From Salinadaptatus halalkaliphilus (lineage in GTDB: Archaea; Halobacteriota; Halobacteria; Halobacteriales; Natrialbaceae), in the NCBI RefSeq assembly GCF_006543045.1, contig NZ_RBZW01000027.1, positions 1 through 59,817 of the forward strand: 59,817 nt of DNA, written 5' to 3'. Within the stretch, counting starts at the first letter, position 1; every line of letters starts with the position of its first letter. The notes beneath the pieces are model-generated. The model saw only the letters and a program-made list of their open reading frames with translations, searched no databases and was not told where the DNA came from. Shown here piece after piece: positions 35,184 through 42,710 of the stretch. The position numbers and the translations under genes are program-made.

Positions 35184-35272
35184 GTACAATCATGAGTTCC
35201 GATACCGATGATCGAATCCGCTGTACCGAACGGACAACTGCCTGCTGTATCTGGAGGGGTGATCGCCTGTGA
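35180..35272 (+). CDS. Possible 30-aa microprotein bridging permease and ATPase genes
   Basis: MSTIMSSDTDDRIRCTERTT then ACCIWRGDRL and a stop. It starts on ATGA shared with the permease stop and ends on GTGA shared with the ATPase start, exactly filling the gap. Three cysteines and one tryptophan lie in its second half. It may be a real small protein, or a coupling frame that carries ribosomes to the ATPase start. The first importer lacks an equivalent: there the genes overlap directly. Confidence 0.45.
   Translation: MSTIMSSDTDDRIRCTERTTACCIWRGDRL
35253..35264 (+). promoter_or_regulatory. Strong Shine-Dalgarno site of the system 2 ATPase
   Basis: GGAGGGGTGATC closely matches the complement of the archaeal 16S rRNA 3' end (GGAGGTGATC) and ends 4 bases before the GTG at 35269. 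Such a clear site is rare in this window and decides the GTG start. Confidence 0.7.
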
Positions 35273-36312
35273 GCACCGTCCGCTTGGAGTCGATCCGAAA
35301 GGTCTACGGTGAGGAAGTCGCCGTCGACGGGGTCGACCTCGAGATTCGGGACGGCGAAACGCTCGGTATCGTCGGGCCCTCCGGCTGTGGCAAGACGACC
35401 ACGCTACGGACGATCGCTGGATTCGAAACGCCGACCGACGGCCGAGTCACCTTCGACGGAACCGACGTAACACACGTCCCACCGGAGAAGCGAAATGTCG
35501 GACTGGTGTTCCAGTCGTACGCGCTGTTCGAGACGAAAACTGTTCGCAAGAACGTCACGTTCGGCCTGAAAATGCGTGACGTGTCAAAAACGGAACGACG
35601 AAAACGGGCGGACGAACTGCTCGAATTGCTCGATATCGCCGATCTGGCAGACCGAAATCCCGCGACGTTGTCGGGTGGGCAACAGCAACGCGTCGGACTG
35701 GCCCGCGCCCTCGCAATCGAGCCACACGTTCTTTTGCTAGACGAGCCGATGACTGGACTCGACGCGGAACTGAAACTCAGGCTTCGTGATGAGATCGGTT
35801 CACTACTCGACGAGCTAGACGTGACTGCACTGTACGTGACCCACGATCAGGAAGAAGCGATGGCGATGTGCGATCGAATCGCCGTGCTCAACGACGGCCG
35901 AGTTGAACAGGTCGGGACGGCAGAGAGCATCTATCGACAGCCGACCAATGAGTTCGTAGCCACGTTCGTTGGAACGTCGAACCTGCTGACCGGTGTCGCA
36001 CGAGACGATCGAATCGATCTTGGGTTCACCGAACTCGCGGATGATATGCGGACGACCGGCGAGGTCACGGTTGCCGCTCGGCCTGAAGATTTCTCGCTTG
36101 GCGGGCCGGTTGATGCGACTGTCCTCGAGACGACGTACCTCGGCCAGCGAAAGGATCTCCAAGTGGAGCTCCCAGATGGGAGTACAATCACTATGCAGGT
36201 CGACGGCGATGCCGATTACCGGGCTGGTGATGTGGTTGGTGTCGAAATCGATCCTGAGAACGTGCAGATCTTCCCGACAGGCATTCGCGAGCGGACCACT
36301 GCGTTGCTGTAG
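35269..36312 (+). CDS. ABC importer ATPase (system 2)
   Basis: 347-aa PotA/FbpC-type ATPase, closely similar to the system 1 subunit. It shows Walker A GPSGCGKTT near residue 38, signature LSGGQQQRVGLARAL, Walker B VLLLDEPMTGLD and H-loop VTHDQEEA. A C-terminal TOBE region contains VAARPEDFSLGGPVDATVLE. The GTG start is supported by the preceding Shine-Dalgarno site. Last gene of the operon. Confidence 0.92.
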   Translation: MSTVRLESIRKVYGEEVAVDGVDLEIRDGETLGIVGPSGCGKTTTLRTIAGFETPTDGRVTFDGTDVTHVPPEKRNVGLVFQSYALFETKTVRKNVTFGLKMRDVSKTERRKRADELLELLDIADLADRNPATLSGGQQQRVGLARALAIEPHVLLLDEPMTGLDAELKLRLRDEIGSLLDELDVTALYVTHDQEEAMAMCDRIAVLNDGRVEQVGTAESIYRQPTNEFVATFVGTSNLLTGVARDDRIDLGFTELADDMRTTGEVTVAARPEDFSLGGPVDATVLETTYLGQRKDLQVELPDGSTITMQVDGDADYRAGDVVGVEIDPENVQIFPTGIRERTTALL

Positions 36313-36620
36313 CCAAACTATCGGGGCCAACCGACACACGAAGAGACCTACGTTCGTTTTCCGCTCAGAGACCGTATAGTCAGGCCCTGAACCAAACGCT
36401 AGATCGGACTTTGGGGTCGTCACGTCAGACTTCCCGTCGGTGTTTCTGAGACGGATTACTGTACCGATGTACAGAATCCGTATGAGAGTCGCGCTCGCGT
36501 GGCCTCTCTACACGCAGACATGGATCGTATCGCGGTGACAAGCCACCGAGTTTCGCTGATCGCAGGGCTGGATAGCGGTACGGTGCCGTGGGAAGTCTCG
36601 CAGTTACGGCGAGGAAGAGG
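36313..36620. other. Intergenic stretch with a mini palindrome
   Basis: About 300 bp between the ATPase stop and the converging toxin gene. The only structured element is the short family A copy at 36446-36486. Nothing else is recognised. Confidence 0.45.
36446..36486. repeat. Family A palindrome, copy 5 (41-bp mini form)
   Basis: CTGAGACGGATTACTGTACC and GATGTACAGAATCCGTATGAG: the two outer arms without the inner GC-rich stem. The arms still pair (ACGGATT.CTGTAC / GTACAG.AATCCGT). It looks like an internal deletion derivative. Confidence 0.78.
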
Positions 36621-37115
36621 TCACCCATCAATCAGTGTTAATTTTTCACGTTTGTCGGTCGGGATCGGATTGACATACGTCACAGCTTCATCGTCACAAA
36701 GGTCGTCGAAATCATTGTCAGTCGTAATCAAGTAATCGGCGTCGTATGCTCGTGCAAGCGCGGCGATGAACGAATCGTACACGTCGTGGTTTTTCTCAGC
36801 ACTGATCTCGTACGCCTCGAGAAGCGTCGTCTCTGTGGCACTGACGATTCGTGCAGGGCTACGGACGAGTGATTGGATAGCGTTTCGAGCAGCGACTGCG
36901 TCGACCCCAAAGTTGCTCGTCATCAGATACTGCGCTCGCAACGGATAGTAATCGAACACGAGCAAGACGTTTGGGCCATCGATTGCGTTCTGGATCCACG
37001 GATACACATCGTCGTGTGCAGGATGATCGTCGGTGAGTGCGATCGCTAGCACGTTCACGTCAGTGAGAACCGTCACTTCAGTCGGGAGCGAATCGGTCAT
37101 CGGATGGTCGGTCAC
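36621..37115 (-). CDS. PIN-domain protein, probable VapC-type toxin
   Basis: 164-aa PIN-fold ribonuclease candidate. Acidic metal ligands are in LTDVNVLAIAL near the N-terminus, in NHDVYDSFIAALARAYDADY and in LITTDNDFDDL. VapC toxins cut tRNA, rRNA or mRNA and are held in check by a co-encoded antitoxin. The GTG start at 37115 overlaps the antitoxin stop (GTGA); an in-frame ATG five codons later gives MTDSLPTEV. Genes are in the antitoxin-first order usual for such pairs. Confidence 0.83.
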   Translation of the reverse strand: MTDHPMTDSLPTEVTVLTDVNVLAIALTDDHPAHDDVYPWIQNAIDGPNVLLVFDYYPLRAQYLMTSNFGVDAVAARNAIQSLVRSPARIVSATETTLLEAYEISAEKNHDVYDSFIAALARAYDADYLITTDNDFDDLCDDEAVTYVNPIPTDKREKLTLIDG

Positions 37116-37381
37116 TGGTTCATCGGCCCGAAGAGCGTTTCTCCGGCATCAGTTGGTGTCGTGTGCTCCCAGTTCTTCCGACCGGCTGTTGCTGTCTCTA
37201 ATTTCGAACTCGGGGTGGGGTTGACTTCGAGGACTGACCCGACGAGGGTTGCCGAAATTTCGTCGTTCGATTCGATTCCTAATCGGTCCCGAACCTCTTT
37301 TGGGAGTGTTACCCGTCCTCTATCGTCCACTGTGAGCGTAATTTCTTCCCCGTTGTTCGCTTCAGAGGAGGTCTTTCCCAT
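37112..37381 (-). CDS. AbrB/MazE-type (SpoVT fold) antitoxin
   Basis: 89-aa protein with a swapped-hairpin AbrB DNA-binding domain: ITLTVDDRGRVTLPKEVRDR then LGIESNDEI at residues 14-42. The C-terminal 40 residues would wrap the PIN toxin. The ATG at 37381 gives a compact protein; the frame is open upstream but the extra residues are unlike the family. It would repress its own operon and neutralise the toxin. Confidence 0.85.
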   Translation of the reverse strand: MGKTSSEANNGEEITLTVDDRGRVTLPKEVRDRLGIESNDEISATLVGSVLEVNPTPSSKLETATAGRKNWEHTTPTDAGETLFGPMNQ

Positions 37382-37565
37382 ATTATACCACCTAATACCC
37401 ACTACACTACTGACATACAAAACGCTTGCGCCACTCGAAGTACCGAACGGTTCGCAGGTGTAGTGAACGGATAGAGACGACTTGGTCGCTGTCCGTGACC
37501 CGCTCACCCGCGCTCAAGACGCCTTCGAGATGGTCGGTCCGACGAGTGGCGTTCGAGGCTGGGAT
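37382..37565. other. Intergenic stretch upstream of the toxin-antitoxin pair
   Basis: Contains the promoter region of the antitoxin (AT-rich stretch tattataccacctaataccc at 37381-37400, read on the minus strand). Between 37480 and 37560 a short frame reads VAVRDPLTRAQDAFEMVGPT, possibly the tail of a lost enzyme gene. I cannot identify it. Confidence 0.35.
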
Positions 37566-37668
37566 TATAGGAATTATCGTCGGAGTTCATCGTTTTTCAC
37601 CGAAGAACCGAGAAACGTCGTTACAGATCACACTTCGAACCCGCCGGTTGGCGACGATAATCCCTATA
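37566..37668. repeat. Family B element with terminal inverted repeats, copy 2
   Basis: 103 bp bounded by TATAGGAATTATCGTCG and CGACGATAATCCCTATA (one mismatch in 17). It aligns over its full length with the reverse complement of the copy at 31.8 kb, so it is in the opposite orientation. It lies 59 bp before a family A palindrome, as does the other copy at 26 bp. Confidence 0.85.
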
Positions 37669-37727
37669 GTTGGAACGACGATCGGGAACCCCAGCCGACG
37701 AAGCCGTTCCAGAAAGAGAGCGAGTCT

Positions 37728-37813
37728 CATACGGTTTACTGGAAGTCAGTTCCGGCCCAGCCGCGACCCGGGCGGCGGCTGGGCCGGTACATCGGTACAG
37801 TAATCCGTATCAG
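37728..37813. repeat. Family A palindrome, copy 6
   Basis: 86 bp: CATACGGTTTACTGGAAGTC ... CGGTACAGTAATCCGTATCAG, inner stem CCGGCCCAGCCGC/GCGGCTGGGCCGG around CCCGGG. The terminal TCA supplies the stop codon of ccdA on the minus strand. Confidence 0.92.
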
Positions 37814-38502
37814 CGCCCCGGAACGAGCTGGAAGACGACGACGAGATAGTACGACGAAACGACGAGTAACACGACGCCGACGAACCGATTGATCGGATCG
37901 CTGTAGGCCGCGAGCGCCCGCGTCAGCCGTCGACCGAACGACTGTGAGAGGAGTGCGAACGCGAGCAGCGGGGTACCGATTCCGAGACCAAAGGCCACAA
38001 AACCCGCGAGCACCTCGAGCTGGGAGTCGAAGGCCGGAAACGCGACCGTCGACCGGCTCACAAATAGCGTAATGAGTCCCGGGTTGCAGGGGATCACGAT
38101 GGCACCGAAAAAGAAGCCGTAGCCAAACGCCGACGCCGTCGGTCGCGACGTGTGGGGTGGCTCGATCGTCGGAATCCGCGAGAACCCCGACGGATCGACG
38201 ACGAGTACGATGCCGACGCCCAATAACAGCGTAAAGGCGATCGGCGAGAGCACTTCGACGGCGTTGGTCATCGCCGCGCCGAAGACGACCGTCCACACGA
38301 CACCGACGACTGCCAGAAACGAAACGACGCCGGCGACGACGAGGAGCCCGAGGAGGGGAACAGGTGCTGCCCGCTCGTCGCCTTCGACGGCCGCCAGATA
38401 GCTGAGAAAAGACGGATACAAGGGAATAACACAGGCCGCGGTCAACGGTGTTGCCACGCCGAGGACGAAAAACTCGAGGAGTGCTGCAGTCGTCGAGCTC
38501 AT
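37810..38502 (-). CDS. ccdA: CcdA/DsbD-type transmembrane electron carrier
   Basis: 230-aa membrane protein with six helices, passing reducing equivalents from cytoplasmic thioredoxin to extracytoplasmic thiol proteins. The two redox cysteines are in TAACVIPLYPSFLSYL (C24) and IVIPCNPGLITLF (near 136), each in the first helix of a half. It follows a TlpA-like thioredoxin lipoprotein on the same strand, the usual CcdA-partner arrangement. The stop codon belongs to the adjacent palindrome. Confidence 0.88.
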   Translation of the reverse strand: MSSTTAALLEFFVLGVATPLTAACVIPLYPSFLSYLAAVEGDERAAPVPLLGLLVVAGVVSFLAVVGVVWTVVFGAAMTNAVEVLSPIAFTLLLGVGIVLVVDPSGFSRIPTIEPPHTSRPTASAFGYGFFFGAIVIPCNPGLITLFVSRSTVAFPAFDSQLEVLAGFVAFGLGIGTPLLAFALLSQSFGRRLTRALAAYSDPINRFVGVVLLVVSSYYLVVVFQLVPGR

Positions 38503-38532
38503 CGACGGATCACCGGCAAATTCGAGTCTCCA

Positions 38533-39111
38533 TCAACACGTCGTCTCGAGAACACCGTCGAGCGCCTCGGCGTCGGCGATTTTCTCGAGGCGATACGTCT
38601 GCCCATCCGGGCAACTGACGACGACCGGTGACGCGGAGCTACGGGTTATGGCGTTGCCGTAGTCGCTCGAGAGACTGCCGATTACGTCCTCGCTGGCGAC
38701 CGCAAACCGCCAGTCGTAGCCCTCGTCAGCGGCGTACTCGCGGATCGTCGCCGGCTCCGCGTTCACGTCGATCGTCAGGTCGACGATCTCGACCCCAGCG
38801 GTAGTGGTCCACAGGGATTCGAACTCGGAGTGTTGTGCGTGACAGACCGCACAGCCGACGCCGAACGTGTGTATCACGACCGGCCGGTCGAACGAACCGA
38901 GTCGAAACGTCTCGTCGGTGCGTACGTCCGTCAGTTCCGTCGTTCGCCAAGTCGCATCCGCCCCAACCGAGACCGGTTCCGGATCGACCTCGGCTCCCTC
39001 CTCGGCGTCGGGCTCGTCTTCGTCGCCGAGACAGCCGGCTATTACGGCGAGCGAGCCGCCACCGAGTCCCCGGAGGAACTGGCGTCGATCGAACCGTCTA
39101 TCGTCGGCCAT
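38533..39111 (-). CDS. TlpA/ResA-like thioredoxin lipoprotein
   Basis: 192-aa secreted redox protein. The Tat signal DRRQFLRGLGGGS leads to lipobox VIAGC with C27, followed by an acidic linker. The redox site CAVC is at 87-90 within HTFGVGCAVCHAQHSEFESL. A terminal ETTC adds a further cysteine. It is expected to reduce disulfides such as apocytochrome c CxxCH, and to be re-reduced by the CcdA encoded 30 bp downstream. The ATG at 39111 is chosen for signal length. Confidence 0.86.
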   Translation of the reverse strand: MADDRRFDRRQFLRGLGGGSLAVIAGCLGDEDEPDAEEGAEVDPEPVSVGADATWRTTELTDVRTDETFRLGSFDRPVVIHTFGVGCAVCHAQHSEFESLWTTTAGVEIVDLTIDVNAEPATIREYAADEGYDWRFAVASEDVIGSLSSDYGNAITRSSASPVVVSCPDGQTYRLEKIADAEALDGVLETTC

Positions 39112-39229
39112 CGTCCTACGACGATCGTTGGGAGCCTCGCATAACAATGGTTCTGGTACGACTCTCGAGTGGCGACCCACTATAGACGGTGTCGCCGAAC
39201 TACCCCACCTTGCGTGGGTGTGGCGGATG

Positions 39230-40135
39230 TCAACTGTCGTCGTGTGGCTCGTCGGGCCGAACGGTGAGGACGGGCACCGACGCCGTTCTGATAACCGTAT
39301 CGGTCACGCTCCCGACGAGTGCACGTTCGAATCCACCGCGGCCAGCAGTTCCCATTGCAATCAGATCGATACCGTCCGTGTCGGCGTACGCGACAATTTC
39401 TTCGGCTGGCTCACCATTTCTCGTCGCCGTCTCGACCTCGAAATTGCGCTCCTGTCCGTGACTGGCGAGCGTCTCGAGGTGCGTCTCGGCCCGTTCGTGG
39501 AGGCCACTCAAGGGATCACCGTCGTCGTTCGTGAGTGCAACGACCCGATCCCCGAGATCACTGTCGATCACCGAGAGGAAGTGCACGGCCGCCTCGAGTT
39601 GGTCCGCCACCGAGAGACTGTGATGGGTCGCCGTCGTCGCGGACTCACTGCCGTCGGTCGGACACAGGATCGACTCGATTGTCGATGTCGTCTCGGTGGC
39701 TGCCTCCGGCGTGATCGTGACGACGGGAACGGTGGCAGTGCGGACGACTTTGTCCGCGACACTCCCGACGAGTGCACGCGTGATACCGCTCCGACCGGCC
39801 GTTCCGATAACGATGCCGTCGATCCCGTGTTCGTCGGCGTAGCCCACGATTTCGTTGGCTGGAATCCCTTCACGGACCGCCGCCGTCGCATCGAGGCCGC
39901 GTTCCTCGGCGTCCGCCTGGAGGGCGGTTGCGCGAGCGCTAGCCCGTTCGCGAAGCCGCGAGCGAATCGACGCCGAGTCGCCAGCGTATCCGGCGCCCGT
40001 CGCGACGGAGCTATCTGCAACCGAGAGGACGTGGACGCTTGCCTGGAGCTGGGCTGCGAGGTCGAAGCCACGAGCTGCGGCGGCTTCGGCCGGATCGCTT
40101 CCGTCGGTTGGAATCAGAAGTGTGTCGACTGTCAT
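39230..40135 (-). CDS. Tandem universal stress protein (two UspA domains)
   Basis: 301-aa protein with duplicated Usp domains. Domain 1 spans residues 1-145 (VDTLLIPTDGSDPAEAAAAR ... GTAGRSGITRALVGSVADKV), domain 2 spans 150-292 (ESILCPTDGSESATTATHHS ... GTAGRGGFERALVGSVTDTV). Both ATP-binding G-x2-G-x9-GS loops are intact. It follows the arsenite transporter by 6 bp on the same strand and is likely in its operon. Confidence 0.9.
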   Translation of the reverse strand: MTVDTLLIPTDGSDPAEAAAARGFDLAAQLQASVHVLSVADSSVATGAGYAGDSASIRSRLRERASARATALQADAEERGLDATAAVREGIPANEIVGYADEHGIDGIVIGTAGRSGITRALVGSVADKVVRTATVPVVTITPEAATETTSTIESILCPTDGSESATTATHHSLSVADQLEAAVHFLSVIDSDLGDRVVALTNDDGDPLSGLHERAETHLETLASHGQERNFEVETATRNGEPAEEIVAYADTDGIDLIAMGTAGRGGFERALVGSVTDTVIRTASVPVLTVRPDEPHDDS

Positions 40136-40141
40136 GGGTTG

Positions 40142-41323
40142 TTAGTCGTCATCCGTCTTCGATGATGCCACGTCCTCGCCTGCGGGCGTCGTACTCTCGA
40201 GTTGGCCAGTTTCGTAGCCACCCCAGTCGAACTTCTGCTGGAAGTAGATGGCCACGTTGACCAAGGCTAACAGGACCGGTACTTCGATCAGCGGGCCGAC
40301 GACGGTGGCGAATGCGACGCCGGAGCCGACGCCGAAGACGGCGACGGCGACGGCGATCGCGAGTTCGAAGTTGTTCGACGCCGCGGTAAAGCCGATTGCA
40401 GTCGTCGTCGAGTAGTCCGCACCGATACCGCGTCCCATCGCGAAGCTCACGAGGAACATGACGACGAAGTAGATCGTCAGCGGGACGGCGATCCAGAGGA
40501 CGTCGGTCGGCTGAGCGAGGATGTTCTCTCCCTGCGTCGCGAACATCACGACCACGGTAAACAGGAGCGCGATCAGCGTAACGGGACTGATCGCCGGGAC
40601 GAACTCCTCTTCGTACCACTCCTCACCTTTCGAACGGACGCCACCGACGCGAGTCAGGATCCCGCCGGCGAAGGGAATACCGAGGAAGATCGCGATCGCC
40701 CAGAACACCTGTTCGATCGTGATATCGAACGTGCCGATGCCGGCGACCAGCGCGTCCATTCCCAGCAGTGGCGGCAGGAACAGCGCGAAAAACCAGATGT
40801 ACACTCCGTAGGTGATAATCTGGAAGACGCTGTTGAACGCGACCAGCCCCGCGGCGTACTCGTTCGAGCCGTCGGCGAGGTCGTTCCAGACGAGCACCAT
40901 CGCGATACAGCGAGCCATGCCGATAAAGATCAACCCAAGGAAGTACTCGGGATGGGCGGGAAACGGCGGGGCGAGCCCGCTGAAGAAGACGACCGCCAAC
41001 AAGAACATCAGCGTCGGCCCGATCAGCCAGTTCTGGATCAGACTCAGGCTGAGCACGCGCCACGCGCTAAACACTCGCGGCAGCTGCCCGTAATTGACCT
41101 TCGCCAGCGGCGGGTACATCATCGCGATCAGGCCGATTTCGACGAGGTAGTACTCCTGAATCGGATCGACGATACCCGGCGAGACGTACCCCAGGCCGAC
41201 ACCCAGCCCCATCGCAAGGAAGATCCAGACGGTCAGATACTTATCGAGAAAGTCCATCGACCGCGGATCACCACAGTCCGGACAGTCACAGTCCGGCCCG
41301 TGGTCGTGCTCGAGGTCATTCAT
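40142..41323 (-). CDS. acr3: ACR3-family arsenite efflux transporter
   Basis: 393-aa membrane protein with ten helices that exports arsenite, driven by the membrane potential. The conserved cysteine in helix 4 is in GMARCIAMVLVWNDLADGSN, and the helix 9 block AIGFTAASNNFELAIAVAVA is the family signature. The N-terminus carries an extra Cys-rich motif DCDCPDCGDP that could bind arsenite or metal before transport. It lies downstream of arsR and a RidA-type gene on the same strand. Confidence 0.92.
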   Translation of the reverse strand: MNDLEHDHGPDCDCPDCGDPRSMDFLDKYLTVWIFLAMGLGVGLGYVSPGIVDPIQEYYLVEIGLIAMMYPPLAKVNYGQLPRVFSAWRVLSLSLIQNWLIGPTLMFLLAVVFFSGLAPPFPAHPEYFLGLIFIGMARCIAMVLVWNDLADGSNEYAAGLVAFNSVFQIITYGVYIWFFALFLPPLLGMDALVAGIGTFDITIEQVFWAIAIFLGIPFAGGILTRVGGVRSKGEEWYEEEFVPAISPVTLIALLFTVVVMFATQGENILAQPTDVLWIAVPLTIYFVVMFLVSFAMGRGIGADYSTTTAIGFTAASNNFELAIAVAVAVFGVGSGVAFATVVGPLIEVPVLLALVNVAIYFQQKFDWGGYETGQLESTTPAGEDVASSKTDDD

Positions 41324-41407
41324 CGACTCTCACCACGTCGATACCCGTTCGTGCAACTCGTGATCGTCCCAGTAGCGCTAGACTGTGAGTGGTCATTCGT
41401 GGCACCG

Positions 41408-41827
41408 TTATTCCACAGCAGCGATAACGTCGAGCTGGACGGCCGCACCAGCGGGAAGCGAACAGACGCCCATCGTCGTTCGTGGCGGATACTCCCCATC
41501 GAACCGAGCCCGATACACGTCGTCGACGACGTCTCGATCGGCCGTATCGGTCAGTTGTACCGTCACTTTCATGACGTTGCTCAGGTCCAATCCCCGCGAA
41601 GCGAGGACCGCCTCGAGTCTGTCGAAACAAGCCGACATCTGCGCTTCGATTGAACGGTCGTTCACTATTGTCCCCGACGCTTCCGGAAGCATTCCCTCGA
41701 GAAAGACGAGATCTGAGCGACCGGTTCGCGTTCCGAACGCACCGACGTGATCCGTCCCCTCGCGCTGGCGCTTGCTCGTACGACTCAATCGCACGGTTTG
41801 GGCCGACTCGTCGATCGATTGGGCCAT
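41408..41827 (-). CDS. RidA/YjgF-family protein
   Basis: 139-aa protein of the reactive-imine deaminase family. It has VFLEGMLPEASGTIV, IEAQMSACFDRLEAVLASRG, VMKVTVQLTDTADRDVV, YPPRTTMGVCSLPAGAAVQL and ends DVIAAVE. The usual arginine of the active site is in PPRTTMGV. It lies between arsR and acr3; whether it has any arsenic-related role is unknown. The ATG at 41827 is the family-typical start. Confidence 0.82.
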   Translation of the reverse strand: MAQSIDESAQTVRLSRTSKRQREGTDHVGAFGTRTGRSDLVFLEGMLPEASGTIVNDRSIEAQMSACFDRLEAVLASRGLDLSNVMKVTVQLTDTADRDVVDDVYRARFDGEYPPRTTMGVCSLPAGAAVQLDVIAAVE

Positions 41828-41901
41828 GATACACTTGAAAGGTTGATCAAGTATAAATGTGTCTATCGACGCACTCGTTCGGTGGATCGTTGGGCGACGC
41901 T

Positions 41902-41987
41902 CGTACGGATGACTGTACGTCATTGCCGGCACAACCACCGTCCGGGTCGCGGTTGCGCTGGTCAATCGGTACAGTAATCCGTCTCAG
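41902..41987. repeat. Family A palindrome, copy 7
   Basis: 86 bp: CGTACGGATGACTGTACGTC ... CGGTACAGTAATCCGTCTCAG, inner stem CCGGCACAACC.CCGTCCGGGTCGCGG. It lies between arsR and ridA, just before the ridA promoter region. Confidence 0.88.
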
Positions 41988-42021
41988 ACGAAACGAGAAC
42001 AGGGGAGAGCCGATTATGTTT

Positions 42022-42411
42022 TCAGCGAGAGCCGTCGAGAACAGTAAGGAGCGCACTCGCTCGGCCGGTTGCTCGATACTTTCGCCACCGCCCGTCCTTG
42101 CGTTTCGTCACGAGACCTGCCCCAGCGAGGGTCGATAGCGCGTGGCTCACGGCGCTGTCGCTGACGTCGACGAGCGGTGTGATTTCACAGACACACAGCG
42201 GTTCGTCGGCTTCGACGAGCAGTCGAACGAGTTGATATCGTGTCTCGTTACCGAGTGCAGACAACGTTTGCACGTCGCTCGAAACGACATCCTCGTCGAG
42301 TACTGCTTCCAGATCGTCGAGTTCTGCGAGGCGCTCTTGCAGGTCCTCGTTTCGACACTCGCCGAGTTCGTCCTCGAGATAGCGACGGAGGCGATCGGCT
42401 GTTTCTGCCAT
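42022..42411 (-). CDS. arsR: ArsR-type arsenic-responsive repressor
   Basis: 129-aa winged-helix repressor. The metalloid-sensing motif LCVCEI (C73, C75) lies in the helix before the recognition helix, which reads DVSDSAVSHALSTLAGAGLV, followed by the wing KRKDGRWRKYRAT. Arsenite binding would release DNA. A perfect 6+6 inverted repeat lies 18 bases before the start codon. The N-terminal 45 residues form an acidic helix (ELGECRNEDLQERLAELDDL) that is longer than in bacterial ArsR. Confidence 0.9.
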   Translation of the reverse strand: MAETADRLRRYLEDELGECRNEDLQERLAELDDLEAVLDEDVVSSDVQTLSALGNETRYQLVRLLVEADEPLCVCEITPLVDVSDSAVSHALSTLAGAGLVTKRKDGRWRKYRATGRASALLTVLDGSR

Positions 42412-42428
42412 GCGTTACTAGTTGAGGG

Positions 42429-42446
42429 AACTCTCAAATAAGAGTT
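42429..42446 (-). promoter_or_regulatory. Candidate ArsR operator
   Basis: AACTCT-6 bases-AGAGTT, a perfect inverted repeat 18-35 bases before the arsR start codon, overlapping the AT-rich core-promoter position (CTTATTT on the minus strand). Position and symmetry fit autorepression by ArsR. Confidence 0.6.
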
Positions 42447-42452
42447 TGTGTC

Positions 42453-42605
42453 GTGGTCCCGGAACATCTCGATCCCCTTTCGAACGTCGTCGAGCGCAAC
42501 GTCTTCGGGCGTCATGACGACCACGGAGCCGGTCACCGGGAGCGTCTGAAGCAGCGTGAGCTGGGCGTCACCAGTTTCCGGCGGGAGGTCGGCGACGATC
42601 TTGGA
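42453..42605 (-). pseudogene. Truncated Mrp/NBP35-type P-loop ATPase remnant
   Basis: The minus strand reads IVADLPPETGDAQLTLLQTL, then TGSVVVMTPEDVALDDVRKG and IEMFRDHDT. This is the middle of an Mrp/ApbC iron-sulfur carrier ATPase (family: D.PPGTGD..LTL.Q..P..G.V.VTTPQ..AL.D..K...MF). Neither the Walker A end nor the C-terminus is present; the fragment stops at the arsR promoter. It shares its strand with the Fe-S remnant to the right. Confidence 0.72.
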
Positions 42606-42710
42606 AGCTGTGATTCGGAGACGGTCATCCTCTCCACACCTCGAGGGCCGTCCCGTCGCCGTCGATCACCGTTCAACCCGTCGTCGATTGGGTAGTCGGA
42701 TCGGTTAGCG

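Noticed and set aside
37480-37560. Tail of a dehydrogenase-like gene (VAVRDPLTRAQDAFEMVGPT)
   Set aside because: Too short to place in a family and no start or neighbouring remainder; noted only as a possible scar.
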